Below, piece by piece: positions 7,096 through 14,063 of a DNA stretch of 26,017 nt. The stretch comes from an uncultured Clostridia bacterium. GTDB lineage: Bacteria; Bacillota; Clostridia; Oscillospirales; Ruminococcaceae. Where the stretch lies: the NCBI GenBank assembly GCA_947177695.1, contig CAMWVO010000002.1, forward strand, positions 1 through 26,017, in the 5' to 3' direction. The notes beneath the pieces are model-generated. The model made no database searches. It was not told where the DNA came from and worked only from the letters and a program-made list of their open reading frames with translations. Made by a program: the position numbers and the translations under genes. Position 1 is the stretch's first letter; each line of letters opens with the position of its first letter.

Positions 7096-7494
7096 ATGAA
7101 CAAGGTAAGGATCACGATCTGCGGCAAGGAATTCAGCCTCAAGACCGAAGAGGCTCCAAGCTATTTTACGGAGCTTGCAAAAAAGGTCGAAACAGAAATT
7201 TATAATATGATGTCTGAATCGGATATTTCCCTCCACTCGGCGGCTATGCTGGTGGCGCTGGCAGCTTTTGACGAGTGCAAAAAAGCCAACGACAGCATTG
7301 ACAATATCCGCACTCAGATAAAGGAGTACGTTGACGACGCTTGTCAGGCGCGTCTTGAACGTGACGAAGCTGTCAAAAACGAAAAGGCGCATCTGGCGAG
7401 AATTTCCTCGCTGGAAAACGAGCTGAAGATAAAGCACATGAAATCGGATATCGACGAACAGCTTACCCTTGACAGCGCAAAAATAAAAAAGTAA
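7096..7494 (+). CDS. zapA: Cell division protein ZapA
   Basis: A 132-residue protein fitting the ZapA family, whose members bind FtsZ and bundle protofilaments at the Z-ring. The opening MNKVRITICGKEFSLKTEE is the typical beta-strand start, EAPSYFTELAKKVETEIYNMM with SLHSAAMLVALAAFDECKKA is the helical core, and residues from about 65 on form a long charged coiled coil, as expected for ZapA dimers and tetramers. The start at ATG 7096 is supported by AAAGGAAAG at 7081-7089; an upstream in-frame TTG at 7069 has no such site. It is followed 29 bp later by the U32 gene, with which it probably shares a transcript. Confidence 0.85.
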   Translation: MNKVRITICGKEFSLKTEEAPSYFTELAKKVETEIYNMMSESDISLHSAAMLVALAAFDECKKANDSIDNIRTQIKEYVDDACQARLERDEAVKNEKAHLARISSLENELKIKHMKSDIDEQLTLDSAKIKK

Positions 7495-7523
7495 ACAAAT
7501 GACTTTACCGAAAGGATAGAAAA

Positions 7524-9602
7524 ATGTCCGAACCATTGTCCAAAACCAGATCAAAGCCAGAACTGCTCGCTCCTGCGGGAAGCACGGAAAGTCTTACCGC
7601 CGCCGTTCGGTGCGGGGCGGACGCGGTCTATGCGGGCGGAAAGCTTTTTTCCGCACGGTCGAACGCGTCCAATTTTTCCGACAGTGAGCTTGCGGAAGCG
7701 GTTCGGTACTGTCATCTCCACGGGGTCAAGCTTTACCGCGCTATGAACACTGTCGTTTTTGCGGAAGAGGTGGGTGACTTTCTGGCGGAAGCGAAAAAGT
7801 CTGCCGAGATAGGTGTTGACGGACTTATTATTCAGGACTTGGGCATGGCTCGGTTGGTTCGGGAATGCCTGCCCGATATGAAGCTGAACGCCTCCACTCA
7901 GATGACCGTACATACCCCTGAGGGCGCAAGGCTTGCGCGGGAAATGGGATTCTCCCGCGTTGTGGCGGCGAGGGAGCTGTCCCTTAAAGAACTGGAAAAA
8001 ATCATCGGTACGGGCGTTGAGACCGAGGTTTTCATTCACGGCGCGCTGTGTATGTCCGTGTCGGGACAGTGCTACATGAGCGCGATGATAGGCTCACGAA
8101 GCGCGAACCGCGGGCTTTGCGCGCAGGCGTGCCGTTTGCCTTTCGGCGGGGACTACGATCTGTCCCTGAAAGACCTGTGCGGTATTCCTCACATAAAAAC
8201 TCTTGCGGACATGGGCGCGGCGTCCTTTAAGATCGAGGGAAGAATGAAGCGTCCCGAATATGTTGCCGCTGCCGTTACAGCCTGCCGTGCGGCTCTGGAC
8301 GGTGGAGAACCCGATCTGGACACCCTGCGTTCGGTTTTTTCGCGGAGCGGCTTTACCGACGGTTATCTTACCGGAAAGTTTGGCAGGGATATGTTCGGCT
8401 ACAGAACAAAGGAAGATGTTACCGCCGCGGAAACGGTGCTGCCGAAGCTGCGGGAGACCTACCGCAGGGAGACTAAGGCAGCAGACGGTGCGGCGGATTT
8501 TTATGTCCGTCTGGCGGAGGGCGAGCCCGTACGGCTGGAAATGTCCTGCGGCGGCTTGACCGTTTCAGCAGATGGGGACGTTCCCGAAAAGGCGTTAAAG
8601 CGTCCTGCAGACGAGGAATATCTGCGCCGTCAGCTTGACAAGCTCGGTGACACGGTCTACACCCTTAACTTGCTGAAAGCGGATATCGGCGATGGGCTGA
8701 CCCTTTCGGCGGCGGCGGTAAATGCGTTAAGGCGTGAAGCCGTCTTAAAAATGGACGAGGAGAGAATTTTGCGGGCAAAGCCCGTTCAGCGATACTGCGA
8801 AGCAGATACGGAAATTTCCGAAAAACTTTCGGGTGCTTGCGGAGACACGAAAAAAATTCGGGTGAGACTGTGCCGTCCCGAACAGCTTGCGGCATTGGCT
8901 GAACTGAATGCGGACGAGTTTGTGATACCGATTGATCTGTGCGGAAAAATTTCCGGGGACGCGGACAAGTCCCGTTTAGTTATTGCTCCGCCAAGATTTA
9001 CTGCGGACGAAGCCGCTCTGTGTGCAATGCTGAAAGCTCTGCGCGATGCGGGGTTTGAACGTTTGCTCTGCACGAATATTGCACACATTAAGATCGGTGG
9101 TGAGCTTGGCTTTAAGCTCAGCGGAGGATTTGGTCTGAACATTGCAAACCCCTGGGCGGCTCTTGCGGCAAAGGAAATCGGTCTGTCCGACATTACCGCA
9201 AGCTTTGAGTGCAGGCTCGATCAACTGAGGGCATTGAGAGGAATTTTGCCCACGGCTGTTATCGTGTACGGCAGACTGCCCCTTATGCTGACGAGAAACT
9301 GTCCCGCCAAAGGCGCGCAGGACTGCAAGAACTGCTCGGGAAATCTTTCCGACAGGACGGGCAGAAGCTTTCCTGTAATATGCGGAAACGGCGCAAGCGA
9401 GATACTGAACTGTGTGCCGCTGATGATGACCGACAAGGCGGAGGATATTTCCGCGGACATTTTTGAATTTGACTTCACGGAGGAGACCCCCGACGAGATG
9501 AGACGCGCGCTTGAATGTCTGCGGAGAGGTGAAAAAGTCCTTGAAAACGGCTACACGAGGGGACTTTACTACCGCGGCGTATGCGTTTCGGACAGAGAAT
9601 GA
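7524..9602 (+). CDS. U32 peptidase-family protein (probable RNA hydroxylation factor)
   Basis: A 692-residue member of the U32 family. The N-terminus has PELLAPAGSTESLTAAVRCGADAVYAGG (residues 12-39), the family's opening motif. The segment HGALCMSVSGQCYMS with RSANRGLCAQACR (172-204) carries the conserved four-cysteine cluster C176, C183, C199 and C203. Characterised E. coli members with this cluster (TrhP/YegQ and RlhA) are needed for hydroxylation of tRNA uridine or 23S rRNA cytidine and are not now seen simply as proteases. The length and the insertion between the N-terminal domain and a second Cys-containing C-terminal part (NCPAKGAQDCKNCSG) agree with the long DUF3656-containing form. 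It follows zapA, an order common in Firmicutes. The start has an AAAGGATAG site. The specific substrate here is unknown. Confidence 0.85.
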   Translation: MSEPLSKTRSKPELLAPAGSTESLTAAVRCGADAVYAGGKLFSARSNASNFSDSELAEAVRYCHLHGVKLYRAMNTVVFAEEVGDFLAEAKKSAEIGVDGLIIQDLGMARLVRECLPDMKLNASTQMTVHTPEGARLAREMGFSRVVAARELSLKELEKIIGTGVETEVFIHGALCMSVSGQCYMSAMIGSRSANRGLCAQACRLPFGGDYDLSLKDLCGIPHIKTLADMGAASFKIEGRMKRPEYVAAAVTACRAALDGGEPDLDTLRSVFSRSGFTDGYLTGKFGRDMFGYRTKEDVTAAETVLPKLRETYRRETKAADGAADFYVRLAEGEPVRLEMSCGGLTVSADGDVPEKALKRPADEEYLRRQLDKLGDTVYTLNLLKADIGDGLTLSAAAVNALRREAVLKMDEERILRAKPVQRYCEADTEISEKLSGACGDTKKIRVRLCRPEQLAALAELNADEFVIPIDLCGKISGDADKSRLVIAPPRFTADEAALCAMLKALRDAGFERLLCTNIAHIKIGGELGFKLSGGFGLNIANPWAALAAKEIGLSDITASFECRLDQLRALRGILPTAVIVYGRLPLMLTRNCPAKGAQDCKNCSGNLSDRTGRSFPVICGNGASEILNCVPLMMTDKAEDISADIFEFDFTEETPDEMRRALECLRRGEKVLENGYTRGLYYRGVCVSDRE

Positions 9603-9615
9603 AAGGATGGCTGAT

Positions 9616-9891
9616 ATGGGAAAGGATATCAAAAGAACAATAGCGTTTTTGTTTTTCCTGCTGGCGGGAATAGTTATCGGTACGGTTCTGGCAAGGCTGT
9701 GCGAGGGAGTAAGCTTTCTGTCATGGCTTGCCTACACAATGTCGGTGGGACTTGATACGGCGTCGCCGCTGGTGCTTGACCTGATAGTATTCAAGCTTGC
9801 GTTCGGGTTTTCCCTTACGGTGAATACCGCGCAGATAATATGCATTATCGCCGCGCTCATCATCTATAACAAGACCTGCAAAAGTCTTTGA
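9616..9891 (+). CDS. DUF4321 family small membrane protein
   Basis: A 91-residue protein with two strong hydrophobic segments: TIAFLFFLLAGIVIGTVLA near the start and TVNTAQIICIIAALIIY near the end. Between them, DLIVFKLAFGFSLTVN matches my recollection of the conserved DUF4321 core (an LDL-x-V-x-KL-x-FGF pattern). The function is unknown; in Firmicutes such genes sit near mre/div clusters, as here. The chosen start, ATG 9616, has AAAGGA at 9602-9607 with 8 bp spacing; an alternative ATG at 9607 overlaps that site. It starts 13 bp after the U32 gene and probably ends the zapA transcript. Confidence 0.7.
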   Translation: MGKDIKRTIAFLFFLLAGIVIGTVLARLCEGVSFLSWLAYTMSVGLDTASPLVLDLIVFKLAFGFSLTVNTAQIICIIAALIIYNKTCKSL

Positions 9892-9893
9892 AA

Positions 9894-9918
9894 GGCTGAG
9901 CCTTTACCCATGCCGCCG
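9894..9918 (+). repeat. 25-bp direct repeat, copy 1, upstream of mreB
   Basis: A 25-bp sequence beginning GGCTGAGCC and ending ATGCCGCCG, identical to the copy at 9986-10010. GGCTGAGCC is itself a short palindrome. It is followed by a partly self-complementary stretch (CCG...TGACGGTAAC) and then a perfect 10-bp hairpin, GAGACAAAAG (9948-9957) with CTTTTGTCTC (9961-9970). Confidence 0.6.
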
Positions 9919-9985
9919 CAATTTGACGGTAACCGAAGTACTCTACCGAGACAAAAGTTGCTTTTGTCTCATAATTTGTCTGAAT

Positions 9986-10010
9986 GGCTGAGCCTTTACC
10001 CATGCCGCCG
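9986..10010 (+). repeat. 25-bp direct repeat, copy 2, upstream of mreB
   Basis: The second exact copy, 92 bp after the first. It is again followed by a GCGGTTAAC segment and a hairpin: AAGTT (10029-10033) and TTTCCG (10037-10042) pair with CGGAAA (10046-10051) and AACTT (10052-10056). Two successive units thus share the order repeat, short pairing region, hairpin. From 10060 to 10177 the sequence is AT-rich with nothing else recognised. Confidence 0.6.
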
Positions 10011-10177
10011 TTTATAGCGGTTAACTGCAAGTTTTGTTTCCGAGACGGAAAAACTTCTGTATAACTGAGTGCCGAAATGTCAAATTATCTAATTGTAACA
10101 AATTCCGCGCTCCCAAAAGCCAATTGTTTAACATTGGAAACAAAAATTACAATTTGATAAAAAAGTTGAAAAAAATC

Positions 10178-10206
10178 TTGTAGAGACGGTTTTTCCGTGA
10201 TATAAT
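10178..10206 (+). promoter_or_regulatory. Promoter of mreB
   Basis: TTGTAG (10178-10183), 17 bp, perfect TATAAT (10201-10206). It leaves a leader of about 75 bases before the mreB start, which has a strong ATTGGAGGT ribosome site. Confidence 0.75.
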
Positions 10207-10286
10207 AGTATATGTGACGATTTTTACGGACGAACACACGCCGGCTGTGAATTTATGACGTTTTAAATAAAATTGGAGGTAAAAAA

Positions 10287-11303
10287 ATGTTTACTAAGGA
10301 AATAGGCATAGACCTGGGTACTGCGAATACCCTTGTATATATGAGAGGAAAGGGGATCATTATCCGCGAGCCGTCCGTTGTGGCTGTGGATACCCGCACA
10401 GACCGCGCCAAGTACGTTGGTCAGGAAGCCAAGGACGTTATCGGACGTACCCCCGGTTCCATTATTGCGGTAAGACCCCTCAAGGACGGCGTTATCGCCG
10501 ATTTTGAGATCACCACCACTATGCTTCAGGAATTTATCAAAAAGGCTCTCAGGGGTTCCATGTTCGCAAAGGCGCACGTTATTATCTGTATCCCCTCGGG
10601 AGTTACCGCGGTTGAAAGGCGCGCCGTTAAGGAAGCTGCCGAAAACGCGGGCGCGAAAAAGGTAAACATTATTGAAGAGCCTATGGCTGCCGCGATAGGC
10701 GCAGGTCTGCCCGTTTCCGAGCCTCAGGGCTCAATGATCGTTGATATCGGCGGCGGTACCTCCGAGGTTGCGGTTATTTCTCTGGGCGGAATAGTTACCT
10801 CCCGTTCCGTAAGAGTTGCGGGCGACGCGTTCGACACCGCTATCATAAACTACATCAAGAAAAAATACAACCTGCTCATAGGCGAGCGCACCGCAGAGAA
10901 CGTGAAGATCGCTATCGGTTCGGCTTTCCCCATGGAGCAGGAGTCCGACATGGAGATAAAGGGAAGAAACCTGCTGAACGGTCTACCCGAAAACATTAAC
11001 GTTACCTCGGCGGAGATACGCGAGGCTCTTGCGGAGTCCCTTTCCCATGTTATCGAAGCTATCAAGGTAACGCTTGAGAAAACTCCCCCCGAGCTTGCGG
11101 CGGACATCATTGATCAGGGCATCACACTTGCGGGCGGCGGAGCGCTTATCCGCGGTCTTGACAAGCTTATCAACAAGGAGACGGGTATGCCCGTAAACGT
11201 TGCGGAGACCCCTCTTGACTGCGTTGCCGACGGCACGGGCAAGGTTCTGGAGGATATCGAAAGACTGAGAGAGGTTCTTAACGACGATTCCAAGTACTAT
11301 TAA
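10287..11303 (+). CDS. mreB: Rod shape-determining protein MreB
   Basis: A 338-residue bacterial actin that assembles ATP-dependent filaments under the membrane and guides lateral peptidoglycan synthesis. The actin/Hsp70 signature blocks are all present: phosphate-1 [13 protein letters not shown] near the N-terminus, [17 protein letters not shown] and [16 protein letters not shown] in the connecting region, phosphate-2 [16 protein letters not shown], and the adenosine motif [14 protein letters not shown] near the C-terminus. The length is normal. It leads the cell-elongation cluster (mreB, unknown membrane protein, mreC, mreD, mrdA) and has its own promoter and a strong GGAGG site 8 bp before the ATG. 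It could in principle be the Mbl/MreBH paralogue, but its position with mreC and mreD favours MreB. Confidence 0.95.
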   Translation: MFTKEIGIDLGTANTLVYMRGKGIIIREPSVVAVDTRTDRAKYVGQEAKDVIGRTPGSIIAVRPLKDGVIADFEITTTMLQEFIKKALRGSMFAKAHVIICIPSGVTAVERRAVKEAAENAGAKKVNIIEEPMAAAIGAGLPVSEPQGSMIVDIGGGTSEVAVISLGGIVTSRSVRVAGDAFDTAIINYIKKKYNLLIGERTAENVKIAIGSAFPMEQESDMEIKGRNLLNGLPENINVTSAEIREALAESLSHVIEAIKVTLEKTPPELAADIIDQGITLAGGGALIRGLDKLINKETGMPVNVAETPLDCVADGTGKVLEDIERLREVLNDDSKYY

Positions 11304-11388
11304 GCGGGGAACTCCCGCGGGCACTTGCACAAAGTGCAAGAAAGGCACCCCCCCTTAGTTAAATTATACTAAGCCCCCTCAAGGGGGC
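11304..11388 (+). repeat. Cluster of four hairpins after mreB
   Basis: Immediately after the mreB stop: GCGGG (11304-11308) with CCCGC (11314-11318); CTTGCAC (11324-11330) with GTGCAAG (11334-11340); CTTAGT (11354-11359) with ACTAAG (11368-11373); CCCCCT (11374-11379) with AGGGGG (11382-11387). No good T run follows, so it is not a classical terminator. It may act as an mRNA processing or stability element or be a dispersed repeat. Confidence 0.5.
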
Positions 11389-11467
11389 GGGAAAATTTGA
11401 CGGAAAATTAAACATTAAAACTTTACATTAACGAAGTTGGCGCTTTCGACTAAAAAGGAAACAAAAA

Positions 11468-12049
11468 ATGGACAGAAATCTTTTTACGGCAGCTGAGATC
11501 GTCTGGATAATATGCGCTTTGTCTCCTGCCGTAACGGCAGTCCTGCTTAAAGGCAAAAAGCTTACAAAAATCAAATTTTTTGCCATGGGAATGGCGGCGG
11601 CTTTTCTAACCGGAGCGATAACGCTGGTGCTGGGAATAGTAGTCCGGCAGCTTATAGTTGTTGTTCTGCCGCTTTCTTTTTTGCTGATGTGCGGGATATA
11701 TTTTTCGGGCTGCCTTGACGACACCGAAGCATTAGCGCTGTCCTTGGGAATGTCGCAGCTTTTTCTTGCATTTCAGGTATTATGGGCAGCTTTATCAATT
11801 GACGAGATAATTCATATTGACTATTCCGACGTATGCGCCTGCCATTACGAAATAATAAATTATCACGGTCCCGTTTCGTTTATTGCGGCGGCGTTGATAA
11901 GAACCGCTGCTGCGTTTCTTATTGCATTTGCGGTAAAGAAAATATTTGCTTCGGAAAAGCTGAGCCGTACAAAGACGGTGGCGCTTTCCGCGGCAGTCTC
12001 CGCTGCGGGGCTTGCGGCGGACGTCTGCATTATCATTTATTTCATCTGA
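11468..12049 (+). CDS. Unknown multi-pass membrane protein within the mre cluster
   Basis: A 193-residue protein I do not recognise. It is highly hydrophobic, with about five or six membrane segments: IVWIICALSPAVTAVLL, FFAMGMAAAFLTGAITLVLGIVV, LIVVVLPLSFLLMCGIYF, MSQLFLAFQVLWAALS, SFIAAALIRTAAAFLIAFAV and ALSAAVSAAGLAADVCIIIYFI. A loop DYSDVCACHYEIINYH has two Cys and two His. It lies between mreB and mreC, where most Firmicutes have no gene, in the same direction, 46 bp before mreC. A role with the elongasome can only be guessed from position. The start ATG has an AAAAAGGAA site. Confidence 0.6.
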   Translation: MDRNLFTAAEIVWIICALSPAVTAVLLKGKKLTKIKFFAMGMAAAFLTGAITLVLGIVVRQLIVVVLPLSFLLMCGIYFSGCLDDTEALALSLGMSQLFLAFQVLWAALSIDEIIHIDYSDVCACHYEIINYHGPVSFIAAALIRTAAAFLIAFAVKKIFASEKLSRTKTVALSAAVSAAGLAADVCIIIYFI

Positions 12050-12095
12050 ATATTCGACACGGACATTTTTAACATCTGAAAAGGAGTAACCTGCG

Positions 12096-12947
12096 GTGAG
12101 GGATTTTTTCAAAACCACAAAATTTAAGATCCTTGCCGCTCTTATGGCTGTACTGGTCGGCGTGGCGGTCTACAGCCTTACTCAGGGAGGCTACAGTCCC
12201 GACAGCGCGTCGGTGTTCAGCTTTCTTTTTGAGCCATTTCAGAAGCTTTCCACGCAGATATCCGACAAGGTGACCTCCACGCTTGATATGCTTATCAACG
12301 CGGAAAAATACTACAAGGAAAACATTGAACTGAAGGAGACCCTTAACGAGGTCTACAACGATATTATAGACTACGACAAGATAACCCGCGAGAACGAACA
12401 GCTCCGCGTACTGCTGGGGCTTAAAGAGGAATATGACGACTATGTGTTCTCTCCCCCCTGCACGGTAATCGCACGTACCACAAACGACCCCTATCATTCC
12501 TTTACCATAGACAAGGGCAGCGACGACGGTATCGCGCCTTACGACCCCGTTATCACTTCCTCGGGACTTGTTGGGGTCTGCTATGACGTGGCGAGGACTA
12601 CAAGCAAGGTGCGCACGCTTTACTCTCCCAGAACCGCGGTGGGCGTTACAGTAGTCCGCACAAAGGCTACAGGGATAATCGAGGGCGATTACGAGCTTGC
12701 CGAGGACGGCTGCTGCCGTATGAACTATATCAGCAAGACCGCCGATGTTAAAGAGGGAGACATAATCGTTACTTCGGGAAGCGAGACTTTCCCCGCAAAT
12801 CAGCTTATCGGGACGGTGACCGAGGTGGGCATGGAGGACAGCGGACTGTCCAAATACGCGGTCATAAAGCCTGCGATAGATCCGGAAAATGTTTCCACGG
12901 TGTTTGTCATCACCAGCTTTAACGGGCAGGGCGGCGGAGAAGAGTAA
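12096..12947 (+). CDS. mreC: Rod shape-determining protein MreC
   Basis: A 283-residue bitopic protein that links MreB to the periplasmic/extracellular wall-synthesis enzymes and activates PBP2/RodA. There is a short basic N-terminus and one membrane segment (ILAALMAVLVGVAVYSL, about residues 12-28). A coiled-coil follows (about 60-108, YYKENIELKETLNEVYNDII with ENEQLRVLLGL), then the paired beta-domains with typical MreC blocks: VIARTTNDPYHSFTIDKGSDDGI, VITSSGLVGVCYDV and DIIVTSG. The start is GTG at 12096, with AAAAGGAG about 10 bp upstream; no ATG fits. The length is normal. Confidence 0.9.
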   Translation: MRDFFKTTKFKILAALMAVLVGVAVYSLTQGGYSPDSASVFSFLFEPFQKLSTQISDKVTSTLDMLINAEKYYKENIELKETLNEVYNDIIDYDKITRENEQLRVLLGLKEEYDDYVFSPPCTVIARTTNDPYHSFTIDKGSDDGIAPYDPVITSSGLVGVCYDVARTTSKVRTLYSPRTAVGVTVVRTKATGIIEGDYELAEDGCCRMNYISKTADVKEGDIIVTSGSETFPANQLIGTVTEVGMEDSGLSKYAVIKPAIDPENVSTVFVITSFNGQGGGEE

Positions 12948-13015
12948 TTATCGCCGCGTTAAATAAAACTGATAAAATACAGCAAAACTAAAAGTCCAAT
13001 ATGGAAAAGTTTCGC

Positions 13016-13218
13016 CCGCCTTTTCAAAGGCGGCAGAAGTCCAGAGGGCGGAGCCCTTTGGTCGCGCTCCGCAGAGCGCGAAATCTCCTTTCGTTCCAAA
13101 CGGAGCAGGAGGTGAGAAATGACTACAGTCATTTCGAGGAGGGGCGAACACGACCGCCCCTCCTTGTAGCGGTTTAGGCAAAGTAACCCTTGAAAACAGT
13201 CCGGTGGACTGTTTTCAA
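13016..13218 (+). repeat. Array of six perfect hairpins between mreC and mreD
   Basis: The 348-bp gap 12948-13295 holds no convincing gene but many self-complementary units: CCGCCTTT/AAAGGCGG (13016-13033), AGGGC/GCCCT (13045-13057), CGCGCTC/GAGCGCG (13063-13080), GAAATGACT/AGTCATTTC (13116-13135), GGAGGGGCG/CGCCCCTCC (13138-13163) and TTGAAAACAGTCC/GGACTGTTTTCAA (13190-13218). Stems are 5-13 bp and all perfect. None has a downstream T run. It resembles a composite extragenic repeat of the kind common in this bacterial group; a role in processing the mre transcript is possible. Confidence 0.6.
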
Positions 13219-13295
13219 CGAGACAAATCCGCATACCAACAGACAACGGACGGATACAAAATCCGCTCCCACAGAAACGGAAAAACGAGGTAAAC

Positions 13296-13871
13296 ATGAA
13301 CATAGACCTGAAACGAAAAAAGGAAAAAAGAAACACGGTCATCAGATGGATACTGTACATTCTGCTGACCGTGATCTCATATATATATATGACCACCGCG
13401 CCCCAGAAGCTGCTTGTGCTTCGGACGCCGCTGCTTGTGATACCTATGGCAATGTGCGTGGCAATGTTCGAGGAGCCGTTCAACTCCGCTGTAATGGGCT
13501 GTATGGCGGGACTTCTTCTGGATACCGCACAGGGTACGCTTATCGGTCTGAGCGGCATCATTATGATGTGGTGCTGTCTGGCGGCGTCCCTGCTGTTCCA
13601 CTTTTTTATGCGCAGACATATCGTAAACATTATCACACTTAATGCGGCGGCGGTTCTGGTTCAGGGGATAATACACTACTTTTTCTACTACGCCATATGG
13701 GAGTACGACGCGTCGGGAAAGATATTTCTGCGGGAATTCCTCCCTGTTATGATCTATACCGTTATAGCAGCCATACCGTTTTTCTTTATTGTAAGATTTC
13801 TTTCAAGACATTTCGGCATTATCGACGAAAGCTACATTGAGGAAAAGTCCGATGACATTGTAAGAGAGTAA
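13296..13871 (+). CDS. mreD: Rod shape-determining protein MreD
   Basis: A 191-residue integral membrane protein of the elongasome. It has a basic N-terminus (NIDLKRKKEKR) and about five membrane segments, starting WILYILLTVISYIYM, then LLVIPMAMCVAMF, a central block SAVMGCMAGLLLDTAQGTLIGLSGI and a Phe/Ile-rich C-terminal segment. The central GxxxGLLxDxxxGxxxG-like block is characteristic of MreD. It sits after mreC and before mrdA, the normal order, although the gap from mreC is long. The start has a CGAGGTAAAC site. MreD sequences are weakly conserved, so position adds much to the call. Confidence 0.82.
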   Translation: MNIDLKRKKEKRNTVIRWILYILLTVISYIYMTTAPQKLLVLRTPLLVIPMAMCVAMFEEPFNSAVMGCMAGLLLDTAQGTLIGLSGIIMMWCCLAASLLFHFFMRRHIVNIITLNAAAVLVQGIIHYFFYYAIWEYDASGKIFLREFLPVMIYTVIAAIPFFFIVRFLSRHFGIIDESYIEEKSDDIVRE

Positions 13872-13917
13872 GCTTGGCGGAAACATTACGGCAAGTCCGC
13901 AATTATGAAAGGATAAA

Positions 13918-14018
13918 AGTTTAAAAAATCTTTGATTTTTTAAACTACGAGTTTTGTTTTCCTCGCTGCCGCTCGGAATTTTGCTAACGCAAAACCACAA
14001 ATGACATTTATGTCATTT
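13918..14018 (+). repeat. Three perfect hairpins between mreD and mrdA
   Basis: AGTTTAAAAAATC (13918-13930) pairs with GATTTTTTAAACT (13934-13946); TTTTGC with GCAAAA around a TAAC loop (13979-13994); AAATGACAT with ATGTCATTT (13999-14018). None is followed by a T run long enough to be a confident terminator, so read-through from mreD into mrdA is likely. Confidence 0.55.
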
Positions 14019-14030
14019 TAACATCGTTAG

Positions 14031-14063
14031 AAAGGAGGACGCATTTTCCCTAACGGGAAAATG
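14031..14063 (+). promoter_or_regulatory. Ribosome site and spacer hairpin before mrdA
   Basis: AAAGGAGG at 14031-14038 is a near-ideal Shine-Dalgarno, but the first in-frame ATG is at 14061 and the next at 14073, far beyond normal spacing. Between them lies a perfect hairpin, CATTTTCCC (14042-14050) with GGGAAAATG (14055-14063), with a TAAC loop. When folded it would bring the site close to the start region while burying ATG 14061, leaving ATG 14073 as the likely start. An ATT codon at 14043 is in frame but only 4 bases from the site. Confidence 0.5.

Noticed and set aside
9894..10010. Two-copy repeat as a minimal CRISPR
   Set aside because: Only two copies, a spacer of 67 bp containing its own hairpin, and no cas genes nearby.
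10090..10105. Single TGTAAC before mreB as a WalR site
   Set aside because: There is no second hexamer at the required 5-bp spacing.
12959..13642. Open frames on both strands across the mreC-mreD gap and the start of mreD
   Set aside because: They run through perfect hairpins and overlap the well-supported mreD; no motif or good ribosome site was seen.
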